Origin: JAVEVF01 sp034005175
Lineage (GTDB): Bacteria > Actinomycetota > Coriobacteriia > Anaerosomatales > SLCP01
Assembly (NCBI GenBank): GCA_034005175.1
Contig: JAVEVF010000051.1
Location: 1 to 12,771 of the forward strand
DNA length: 12,771 nt
Reading direction: 5' to 3'
A model generated the notes under the pieces. The model saw only the letters and a program-made list of their open reading frames with translations. It searched no databases and was not told the origin of the DNA. Position 1 is the first letter of the stretch. Every line of letters starts with the position of its first letter. A program made the translations under genes and the position numbers. This document shows positions 1-6,048 of this stretch, piece by piece.

Positions 1-83
1 CTCTCTTCGAGTTCCTTGGACGCGCGCCTGGTCTCAAGGACGCACTCTTGCAGCGCCAGCAGTATTGCCGGGAGTCCCATCAT
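1..83 (-). CDS. Start of a further gene, cut by the left edge; possible coiled-coil/zinc-ribbon protein
   Basis: An open frame begins with two consecutive ATG codons (81-83 and 78-80) and stays open to the window edge. A strong Shine-Dalgarno, GGGAGGAG at 87-94, lies 5 to 8 nt upstream of them, inside the end of the nif3-like gene. The visible 27 residues are helical, with leucines followed by charged residues (MMGLPAILLALQEC, then ETRRASKELEE), like the start of a coiled coil. In many Gram-positive and actinobacterial genomes the gene after nif3 encodes a C4-type zinc-ribbon protein with an N-terminal coiled coil. That identity is inference from position and residue pattern, because the zinc ribbon itself would lie outside the window. 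The overlap with nif3 is 50 nt, longer than the usual 4 nt, which lowers confidence. The second ATG (80) is an equally good start. Confidence 0.45.
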   Translation of the reverse strand, partial: MMGLPAILLALQECVLETRRASKELEE

Positions 84-1185
84 CCACTCCTCCCGGGGTC
101 CAACACCCCGTAGCAGGTTCATCTACGACGATATCAAGCACACCGAGACCAGGAGCTTGCGCGAGTGCCTCAGCAAGAACAGGCACAAGCGGCCACTCGG
201 AGACATCGTGGCCGACCTCGATCACGCATAGCCCCGCCTCTAGTCCGGCCTGCGCGTCATGATAACGCACCTCGCCCGCCACGAGGACATCAGCCCCTGC
301 ATCGATGGCTGCAGACACGAGCGATCCCGCAGACCCCGTGGCCGTCGCCACTCGCCGTATCGGGCGTTCCGCAGGGCCCCACACACGCGGGGTCACGTCG
401 AATGTCCTCGCCACCTGATCGACGAATCCTGAGAGAACGGTGTGTGTGGACAGCTCGCTGACACGCCCCATCCGGGCTTGGCCTCTGGAGATCACCGCGT
501 CTGCGGCAGCGATGAGCGGTTCTTCGTATGGATGCGCTTGTCGTGCCGCGGCAATGACCGCTGATACACGTGCCCGTGGTGCGACCATCTCCACGCGCGT
601 CTCTTCTGCGACGCTGTGCTGGCCCGGTGTTCCGGTATGGGGCTGTGCCGAGGACGCAGGCGTAAAACGCCCCGTCCCAGAGATGGAAAACGAGCAGCCC
701 TCGTACTGGCCGATGCGGCCGGCGCCAGCACGTGCCATGGCATCGGAGACCGGGACTTCGTGTCCCGGAGGGACGAACGCCGTCACCAGGCTCACGGGAA
801 GCAGTGATTCTTCAAGCGGCACGCCAGGTTCGAGACCCAGCAGCCGTGGAAGAGTGGCGGCTCCATCAGGAGCGCGGTCCAGGTTCGTGTGAGCTGCAAT
901 GAGCGCGATTCCCGATGCTGCTGCATGAAACGAGGGGCCTGCGCGATCAGGCACGAACCTGGCTGGTGGGGTGAGATAAGCCGGATGGTGGGTGAGGAGC
1001 ACCTGAACACCTAGCTTCTTTGCCCGGCTGAGTGCATCGGAAGAGGGGTCCAGGGTGACAAGCACACGCGTCACCTCGGCCTGAGGATCTCCCACGAGCA
1101 ACCCAACCTGGTCCCATGGCTCGGCCCAGTCTTCGGGGAATCGTTCGAACACAGCATTCAAGACATCAGCCACAATGACGCTCAC
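34..1185 (-). CDS. Nif3-like dinuclear metal centre protein (YqfO/YbgI family), long form
   Basis: Nif3-family protein, 383 residues, with a conserved two-metal site. Family members have been linked to GTP cyclohydrolase I-type folds, but the cellular role is not settled. Visible signatures are WDQVGLLVGD (24-33), the metal-binding LLTHHPAY (His66, His67), AAHTNLDR (His99, Asp103), and near the C-terminus YHDAQAG and GHDVSE (His326, Glu330). The central part (roughly 130-240) is the insertion typical of the long Bacillus YqfO type, rather than the roughly 250-residue E. coli YbgI type, and includes a poorly conserved, Pro/Ser/Thr-rich stretch near 175-190. The start is GTG at 1185, overlapping the preceding stop as GTGA, with GGAGG 7 nt upstream. 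The last 40 residues look non-conserved and contain the ribosome binding site and start of the next gene. It is the sixth gene of the isc-mnmA block. Confidence 0.9.
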   Translation of the reverse strand: MSVIVADVLNAVFERFPEDWAEPWDQVGLLVGDPQAEVTRVLVTLDPSSDALSRAKKLGVQVLLTHHPAYLTPPARFVPDRAGPSFHAAASGIALIAAHTNLDRAPDGAATLPRLLGLEPGVPLEESLLPVSLVTAFVPPGHEVPVSDAMARAGAGRIGQYEGCSFSISGTGRFTPASSAQPHTGTPGQHSVAEETRVEMVAPRARVSAVIAAARQAHPYEEPLIAAADAVISRGQARMGRVSELSTHTVLSGFVDQVARTFDVTPRVWGPAERPIRRVATATGSAGSLVSAAIDAGADVLVAGEVRYHDAQAGLEAGLCVIEVGHDVSEWPLVPVLAEALAQAPGLGVLDIVVDEPATGCWTPGGVDDGTPGNTAGAARVRP

Positions 1186-1985
1186 AGTTCGACCTCCCGC
1201 ATCTCACGTGCTTGAAGATAGGTGATCTTTCGATATCCAGCACGCGCGGCGGCCTCGCGAAGCACATCGATGCCTTCGCCTACCCCTGCTGGAGAATGAG
1301 CATCAGAGCCCGTCGTCACGGGAACACCTGCCCGACAAAATGCCCTCAGCAGCGCTTCTGAGGGATATATCTCCGCACAAGGGTATCTCAGCCCCGCCGA
1401 CGAGATCTCGACCGCGACTCCCGCAGCGGCGATAGCTGCAGCAACATCTTCGAACAGCCGCGTGAGGTCGCCTTCCGGCCTATGCCCGAACTTCTTCACA
1501 AGATCGGGATGGGCCATCACATCGAACAAACCGCTCGCAGCGGCAGTTGTGAAGGTCTCAAAGTACCGTGTCCACACGTCGACGATCTCGCGGCGCGACC
1601 ACTCCTCAATGAGATGTGGGTCGTCAAACGCCCAGCCATCAAGGAAATGAACCGACCCAAGCACCACATCGAACGGATGCTCGGCCAGCAGCGCCTGCGT
1701 CTCGTCGAAACGCCCCGGGAGCCAGTCTGCTTCTATTCCGAGCAGAACCCTAGGCCGGTCTGCTGACATGCGCGCGACATCACGGACATCTTGCACGTAG
1801 TCAGCCAGCTCCGAAGAGTTCATGGAGTAGTGGCCCTCGGGGTTCAGAGTCACCGGCAACGGGAGATGGTCGCTGATGGCGATGATATCGAGACCAGCGG
1901 AGCGCGCGGCGAGAGCATAGTCGAGCGGCGCGCCCTCGCCGTGACCGCACCGCGCGGTATGCATGTGCAGATCGATCCTCGTCAT
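1182..1985 (-). CDS. PHP-domain phosphatase, histidinol-phosphatase type
   Basis: 267-residue PHP-superfamily hydrolase, the usual size for PHP-type histidinol-phosphatases (HisK/HisJ), which hydrolyse L-histidinol phosphate in histidine synthesis. The metal-binding motifs occur in the expected order: DLHMHT (5-10), CGHGEG (13-18), SDH (38-40), GIEADW (Glu85), GSVHF (His113), AHPD (His159, Asp161), EISSAG (from Glu193) and GSDAH (Asp228, His230). The fold and hydrolase activity are therefore well supported. The substrate is inferred: no other histidine gene is in the window, and PHP enzymes also include phosphoesterases acting on other substrates. The ATG at 1985 overlaps the mnmA stop by 4 nt (ATGA), with GGAGGG about 14 nt upstream, so translation is probably coupled to mnmA. 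Confidence 0.85.
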   Translation of the reverse strand: MTRIDLHMHTARCGHGEGAPLDYALAARSAGLDIIAISDHLPLPVTLNPEGHYSMNSSELADYVQDVRDVARMSADRPRVLLGIEADWLPGRFDETQALLAEHPFDVVLGSVHFLDGWAFDDPHLIEEWSRREIVDVWTRYFETFTTAAASGLFDVMAHPDLVKKFGHRPEGDLTRLFEDVAAAIAAAGVAVEISSAGLRYPCAEIYPSEALLRAFCRAGVPVTTGSDAHSPAGVGEGIDVLREAAARAGYRKITYLQAREMREVEL

Positions 1986-3019
1986 CCCACGCTCGCCATC
2001 CCTCCGCCGACCACTCGGTCACCCATGTAGCATACGACAGCCTGACCGGGCGCGACGCGAGCCACTGGGGCGCCAAACACAAGCGAGAGCCCTGTCGGCG
2101 TACGGATGGCCTCGGCACGAACGCCTGCTGATCTGTAGCGTGTGACTGCGTCGACTTGTTCACAGTCGCCCATGCGCCACACACTGTCCACGAGGTCGAT
2201 GCGCGTCACCATGGCTGGCCCCTCGGCCGAGACGACCAGCGTGTTAGTCGCGGCGCGGATGTCGCGCACATACCAGGGCCCACCGGACAGTCCCAACCCT
2301 TTGCGCTGGCCGAGAGTGTAGTGTGCGATCCCGCGGTGCGCTCCTAGGAGACGGCCACCGTCATCGATGATGGGGCCGCTGACCCCCGCGCTCGGGCGCC
2401 CCGCGGTCACGAAGGATCCCACTTCGTCACTGACAAAGCAGATCTCCTGACTCTCAGGACGATCTGACGCGGAGAATCTGAGTTCACGCGCCTCGGCACG
2501 CACCTGCTCTTTGGTAGCGTCGCCGAGGGGAAACACAACCTCGCGCAGCACTGGTTCGCCAAGGCGATACAGGAAGTACGACTGATCCTTCGTGCGATCG
2601 AGGCCTCTCTCGAGCCAGCAAGAGCCATCTGGATCACACGCGATACGTGCATAGTGACCGGTGGCAAGCGCGTCTCCCCCACGTCTGCGCACGTGCTCGA
2701 AGAGAACAGAGAACTTCAAGCGGTCGTTGCAGAACACGCATGGATTGGGCGTTCGTCCCTGGGCGTATTCGGAGACGAACGGCTCGATCACACACCTTGC
2801 GAATTCCTCGCGCACATCAAGGACGTGGTGCGTGATACCAAGGTGCTCGCACACCATGCGCGCGCTGTGAACCGCGTCAGCAGAGCGAGCTGGGCCCTCG
2901 CCTTCCTCGCGCAATAACCGCATCGTCACGCCTGTCACTTCAAAGCCAGCTTGCACCAGACGCGCCGCGGCGACTGAAGAGTCGACACCGCCGCTCATGG
3001 CTACCCACACGCTGAACAT
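1982..3019 (-). CDS. mnmA: tRNA-specific 2-thiouridylase MnmA
   Basis: Cytoplasmic enzyme that makes 2-thiouridine at wobble position 34 of tRNAs for Lys, Glu and Gln, using ATP and sulfur that originates from a cysteine desulfurase. It has 345 residues, near the usual 350-370. The adenylating PP-loop is SGGVDSS (9-15). The two catalytic cysteines are seen in NPCVFCN (Cys94) and QEICFV (Cys194), with GHYAR (121-125) and the tRNA-contacting DQSYFLY (145-151) between them. HYTLGQRKGLG and YVRDI in the second half match the central domain, followed by the C-terminal beta-barrel. It starts at ATG 3019, 9 nt after the iscU stop, with a G-rich stretch about 13 nt upstream. Placement directly behind iscS and iscU fits a sulfur supply from that desulfurase. 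Confidence 0.97.
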   Translation of the reverse strand: MFSVWVAMSGGVDSSVAAARLVQAGFEVTGVTMRLLREEGEGPARSADAVHSARMVCEHLGITHHVLDVREEFARCVIEPFVSEYAQGRTPNPCVFCNDRLKFSVLFEHVRRRGGDALATGHYARIACDPDGSCWLERGLDRTKDQSYFLYRLGEPVLREVVFPLGDATKEQVRAEARELRFSASDRPESQEICFVSDEVGSFVTAGRPSAGVSGPIIDDGGRLLGAHRGIAHYTLGQRKGLGLSGGPWYVRDIRAATNTLVVSAEGPAMVTRIDLVDSVWRMGDCEQVDAVTRYRSAGVRAEAIRTPTGLSLVFGAPVARVAPGQAVVCYMGDRVVGGGMASVG

Positions 3020-3028
3020 AGGGGTGTG

Positions 3029-3496
3029 CTACCCCCCGTGTACGTCGGATGCGTCGTTATGCCCTTGGGCATGGGGATCGAAGTCGGGGTCGTCATGTGC
3101 GATGGTGCCGATGGCGATGGGTTCGCGGCCATGGCGCACCAGATAATCATCGACCGCCTTCTTCAAGCCATCAGTGGCAAGCACGCTGCAGTGCATCTTC
3201 GCGGGGGGAAGTCCTCCAAGCTCATCGGCCACTTGCTTCTTGGTGATGGATACGGCCTCCGGAAGCGACATCCCGCGTGCCATCTCGGTGACGATCGAGC
3301 TTGTCGCTATGGCTGCACCGCACCCAAGCGTTTGGAATCGGATGTCTTCTATGTGATCATCGGAGACTTTGATGCTGATCTTCATCACGTCACCACAGAC
3401 CGGATTACCGACCTCACCCACACCGTCGGCATCCTCGAGCACCCCAACGTTGCGCGGGTTGTTGAAATGGTCCATTACCTTGTCGCTATATAGCAC
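3029..3496 (-). CDS. iscU: Fe-S cluster assembly scaffold IscU (NifU N-terminal type)
   Basis: Scaffold on which IscS-derived sulfur and iron are built into an Fe-S cluster before transfer to target proteins. The cluster ligands are all present: GNPVCGD (Cys34, Asp36), LGCGAA (Cys59) and KMHCSVLA (His102, Cys103). The LPPAK segment (96-100) matches the LPPVK chaperone-contact motif of IscU, although no HscA or HscB gene is in the window. At 155 residues it is longer than the usual 125-130 because of a tail after about residue 128 that is rich in His and Asp (His134, 142, 146 and 153). The start is GTG at 3496: MLYSDKVMDHFNNPRNVG aligns with the family N-terminus, and AAGGA lies 7 to 8 nt upstream. 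It follows iscS after a 50-nt gap. Confidence 0.96.
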   Translation of the reverse strand: MLYSDKVMDHFNNPRNVGVLEDADGVGEVGNPVCGDVMKISIKVSDDHIEDIRFQTLGCGAAIATSSIVTEMARGMSLPEAVSITKKQVADELGGLPPAKMHCSVLATDGLKKAVDDYLVRHGREPIAIGTIAHDDPDFDPHAQGHNDASDVHGG

Positions 3497-3546
3497 GGGT
3501 GAATCCTTCCTCAGCGCTGTTCGTACGCTCCTCGCAGGTCAGAGTG

Positions 3547-4737
3547 CTAGTGGGGCGTGGATCCATACATCCGCTCGTACAGAGGCGACATGGCCCGCAG
3601 CCGCTCGATGATGGGGGGAAACACCTCAAGGAAGTACTCCACGTCCTCGGCCGAAGTGAAACGCCCGACCGACACACGCACCGAGCCGTGAGCGAGTTCG
3701 GCCGGACATCCGATGGACAACAGCACGTGGCTAGGCTCAAGACTGCCAGAAGAACATGCCGAGCCAGTGGAGATGGAGACGCCCTTGGCGTCAAGCTGCA
3801 AGAGCATCGCCTCCCCCTCGACACCGCTGATGATGAGATGTGCGATGTTGGGAAGACGGTCGGGGCACGTCGCGCTCTCAGAGGTGTTTTCGATCGAACC
3901 AGCAATGCCCTTGATCACACGGTCGCGCAGCGATGCGAGCCGGACGCTTTCCTCAGACAGCTCGGCAAGCATGATCTCAAGTGCCTCGGCAAACCCTATG
4001 GCGCCTGCCACGTTCTGTGTGCCTGAGCGCTTCTTGAACTCCTGACCACCGCCACGCAGAAGCGGGGCAAAGGGCGTTCCGCGTTTCAAGTACAGCGCTC
4101 CGATCCCCTTCGGTCCGTAGATCTTGTGACCGGAGAACGACGCAGCATCGACACCCAGCTCCGAGACATCGAAAGGAAGCTTGCCAAGCGTCTGCGCGGC
4201 GTCAGTGTGGAAGAGAGCACCACGTTGGTGTGTGATGTCGGCGAGCGCGCGAACGGGCTGAACCGTGCCGATCTCGTTGTTCGCATGCATGATGGAGACG
4301 AGCGCCGTGTCGTCTCGCAACGCGGCGCGCAAATCATCCGAGCAGATCTGCCCATCCCGTCCGGGCGCAAGATAGGTCACCTCATATCCCGACTTGCCGA
4401 GATATGCTGCGGGCTCAAGGACCGCATGGTGCTCGAAAGCCGAGACGATGAGGTGACGTCGGCTCTCGGGCGTGCGTGCCATGATGCCGAGCAGTGCGGC
4501 GTTGTCCGACTCGGTGCCACCGCTCGTGAACAGGATCTCGCTTGGCCGAGACGCTCCGATTGACTCTGCAACACGCTCGCGAGCGGACTCCAGTGCTGTA
4601 TATGCCTCGCGGCCACGGCGGTACAGGCTGTTGGGGTTACCCCAGGTCTCCCGGAAGTAAGGTGCCATGGCATCGATAACGCGCTCGTCAACGGGTGTTG
4701 TGGCAGCGTAGTCCAGGTATACGTCGCGGGTGTCCAT
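3547..4737 (-). CDS. iscS: Cysteine desulfurase IscS/NifS
   Basis: PLP enzyme that takes sulfur from L-cysteine as a persulfide and passes it to IscU for Fe-S clusters and to tRNA-thiolation enzymes such as MnmA. It has 396 residues, normal for the IscS/NifS class. Visible features are YLDYAATTP (7-15), SGGTESDN (72-79, cofactor phosphate contacts), FEHHAVLEP with His103/His104 near the PLP ring, HANNEIGT (151-158), TDAAQ (Asp179), and SGHKIYGPKG with the PLP-binding Lys205. The long loop STGSACSSGSLEPS carries the catalytic Cys328, which marks the IscS/NifS group rather than SufS. It starts at ATG 4737, 6 nt after the regulator stop, with a purine-rich AGAGGTAGGA upstream. It probably shares the promoter ahead of the Rrf2 gene. 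Confidence 0.97.
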   Translation of the reverse strand: MDTRDVYLDYAATTPVDERVIDAMAPYFRETWGNPNSLYRRGREAYTALESARERVAESIGASRPSEILFTSGGTESDNAALLGIMARTPESRRHLIVSAFEHHAVLEPAAYLGKSGYEVTYLAPGRDGQICSDDLRAALRDDTALVSIMHANNEIGTVQPVRALADITHQRGALFHTDAAQTLGKLPFDVSELGVDAASFSGHKIYGPKGIGALYLKRGTPFAPLLRGGGQEFKKRSGTQNVAGAIGFAEALEIMLAELSEESVRLASLRDRVIKGIAGSIENTSESATCPDRLPNIAHLIISGVEGEAMLLQLDAKGVSISTGSACSSGSLEPSHVLLSIGCPAELAHGSVRVSVGRFTSAEDVEYFLEVFPPIIERLRAMSPLYERMYGSTPH

Positions 4738-4743
4738 GGGATC

Positions 4744-5196
4744 CTACCTCTCAGCCAGGTTCGTGTCGGGCGCAGCCTCGTCCAGTGCTTCTTGGGTGTG
4801 CGCGAGCGAAGCAAGTGTGGTCGTCTCCAACACCTCTCGCACCGCTCGTGTCGCTCGGTCCCACACATCAGAAGCTGCACACGAACCGCTGCGTTCGCAC
4901 ACAGCAGCGCGCTCGCTGTCGCACACGGTCGGTCGCAGTGACCCTTCGAGCGCCTCTACGACGTCAAGCACGGTGATGTCTTCAGCACGACGGTCAAGCG
5001 CAAAGCCGCCTCGTGCACCCCGCACGGCATGCACGAGCCCAGCTTTTCGAAGGGCGACGAAGAGCTGTTCGAGGTATTTCGGCGGTATCTCTTGACGCTG
5101 GGAGATCTCCCGCGTGCTGATCGGCCCTTCGGTAGCGCGGCACGCTAGGTCGATCATGGCCAGTAGACCGTATTCGCTCTTAGCAGTGAGTCGCAT
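4744..5196 (-). CDS. iscR: IscR-like Rrf2-family transcriptional regulator
   Basis: 150-residue Rrf2 winged-helix regulator, probably a sensor of Fe-S status controlling its own operon. The N-terminus MRLTAKSEYGLLAMIDLA and the segment IPPKYLEQLFVALRKAGLV with VRGARGGFAL (58-67) are the family recognition helix and wing. Three cysteines, Cys92, Cys100 and Cys106, form C-x7-C-x5-C, comparable with the C-x5-C-x5-C [2Fe-2S] ligands of E. coli IscR. Cluster binding is thus likely but inferred. The ATG at 5196 is preferred over an in-frame start at 5229, because it gives the canonical N-terminus and AAGGAG lies 9 nt upstream. The earlier start would put the first 11 codons in the 5' leader. CymR, a cysteine-metabolism Rrf2 regulator, is the alternative, but it normally lacks this cysteine triad. 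Confidence 0.9.
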   Translation of the reverse strand: MRLTAKSEYGLLAMIDLACRATEGPISTREISQRQEIPPKYLEQLFVALRKAGLVHAVRGARGGFALDRRAEDITVLDVVEALEGSLRPTVCDSERAAVCERSGSCAASDVWDRATRAVREVLETTTLASLAHTQEALDEAAPDTNLAER

Positions 5197-5216
5197 GCTG
5201 AACGGCTCCTTGTGCG

Positions 5217-5242
5217 AAATCCTTACCAAATGGGTGGGATTT
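5217..5242 (-). promoter_or_regulatory. Candidate Rrf2/IscR operator (26-nt palindrome)
   Basis: Read on the minus strand, AAATCC begins the site and GGATTT ends it, with ACC and GGT nested around a central ATTT. Eighteen of 26 positions are symmetric, and one more symmetric pair flanks it (5216 and 5243). Half-site spacing is about two helical turns, and the length matches known IscR/Rrf2 boxes. It lies immediately downstream of the predicted -10 box, over the expected transcription start. That geometry suits a repressor, so negative autoregulation is the natural reading. The palindrome is seen directly; its binding by the adjacent regulator is inferred. Confidence 0.6.
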
Positions 5243-5246
5243 CTGC

Positions 5247-5276
5247 ACGATAGTCCGCACCGTCGGCCGGTGTCAA
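5247..5276 (-). promoter_or_regulatory. Predicted sigma-70 promoter of the iscR-iscS-iscU-mnmA block
   Basis: A perfect -35 hexamer TTGACA (5271-5276) is followed after an 18-nt spacer by TATCGT (5247-5252) as a -10 box. Transcription would begin near 5240, giving a leader of about 44 nt before the iscR ATG. A second TTGAC copy overlaps just upstream (TTGACTTGACA) but would give a 23-nt spacer. No other promoter-like pair as good was seen in the gap. Confidence 0.65.
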
Positions 5277-5531
5277 GTCAACACCTGGCGGGCGAATGCC
5301 GTACACATCACGGGCACCATGGAGTCTCCGCACTTGACGCTCTTCCCGACCGGAGAGGCGCCATGCGCGTCCATTCGGCGTGCACTCACTACCGTTCATC
5401 AAATCGAACAGACCTTCGCTTGTGAGCGGCACTGTCCTCTGTTAGCGTATGACACCCGTCTCTCGAGGCGGTGATGAGACCAACGGTCCACGGCTGATAA
5501 CCACAGGGTGGCGAGAGCCCACTGGACACAG
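5277..5531. other. Gene-free stretch between the rib terminator and the isc promoter
   Basis: About 250 nt with no gene I can support. It holds a 69-codon minus-strand open frame (5223-5432, GTG start) that runs through the predicted promoter and operator, resembles nothing I recognise and has weak codon bias. On the plus strand a loose promoter-like pair is visible (TTGTGA near 5419, TAGCGT near 5442), but no plus-strand gene follows. A small hairpin (CCGTCT/AGGCGG) lies near 5457-5472. No tRNA or known riboswitch pattern was seen. Confidence 0.5.
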
Positions 5532-5563
5532 AGGAAGCCCCGCCCATCCGGACGGGGCTTCCT
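5532..5563 (-). terminator. Hairpin terminator behind ribH
   Basis: Perfect 11-bp inverted repeat, AGGAAGCCCCG with CGGGGCTTCCT, around a 10-nt loop, starting 20 nt after the ribH stop. The stem is very GC-rich. Neither side is followed by a clean run of T (minus side: CTGTGTCC), so it is an atypical intrinsic terminator and might need help from Rho or act mainly as a 3'-end stabiliser. Position at the end of the rib genes and before a new promoter supports termination. Confidence 0.7.
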
Positions 5564-5583
5564 GGTTTCCGCAGGTCAGAGCG

Positions 5584-6048
5584 CTACTGCAACGCCTTGC
5601 GCAAGTTCGCCATCTCGATGGCGCCCACTGCAGCATCCCAACCCTTGTTGCCCGCCTTCGTTCCTGCGCGCTCCACCGCCTGCTCGATGGTGTCAGCTGT
5701 GACCACTCCGAACATCACTGGGACTCCGGAGTCCAAAGAGGCTTTCGCTATCCCCTTGGCCACCTCGGATGACACATACTCGAAGTGCGGAGTGCCCCCT
5801 CGGATCACCACACCAAGCGCTATGACCGCATCGTAGCGTCCACAATCCGCCATGTGCTTGGCGACAAGCGGCATCTCAAAAGCGCCGGGCACCCACGCGA
5901 CGTCGATATCGTCCCCATCCACTCCATGGCGGGCCAACGCATCGTTTGCGCCTGAGAGCAGACGTGCCGAGAGCAGCTCATTGAACCTGCTCACGACGAT
6001 GCCGATCTTCAGGTCAGTGCCGATCAGATTGCCTTCAAACGTTGCCAT
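5584..6048 (-). CDS. ribH: 6,7-dimethyl-8-ribityllumazine synthase
   Basis: Condenses 5-amino-6-ribitylaminouracil with 3,4-dihydroxy-2-butanone 4-phosphate to make lumazine, the penultimate riboflavin intermediate; family members form pentamers or 60-mer capsids. It has 154 residues, the usual length. Recognisable segments are GIVVSRFNE (16-24, with the substrate-stacking Phe22), VPGAFEMP (53-60), ALGVVIRGGTPHFEYV (77-92) with the catalytic His88, and the phosphate-binding region around GVVTADTIEQA and AGTKAGNKGWDAA. The ATG at 6048 shares its A with the ribBA stop (TGATG) and is preceded by a strong GGAGGAAGG. Translation is thus directly coupled to ribBA. It is the last gene of the rib block and is followed by the hairpin terminator. 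Confidence 0.97.
   Translation of the reverse strand: MATFEGNLIGTDLKIGIVVSRFNELLSARLLSGANDALARHGVDGDDIDVAWVPGAFEMPLVAKHMADCGRYDAVIALGVVIRGGTPHFEYVSSEVAKGIAKASLDSGVPVMFGVVTADTIEQAVERAGTKAGNKGWDAAVGAIEMANLRKALQ

Noticed and set aside
5223..5432. 69-codon minus-strand open frame upstream of iscR
   Set aside because: It runs through the predicted promoter and operator, shows weak third-position GC bias, has a poorly spaced ribosome site and no recognisable similarity.
5449..5772. Plus-strand frame with a promoter-like pair just upstream (TTGTGA/TAGCGT)
   Set aside because: Most of the frame is antisense to ribH, the terminator hairpin lies within it, and the translation resembles no protein family.
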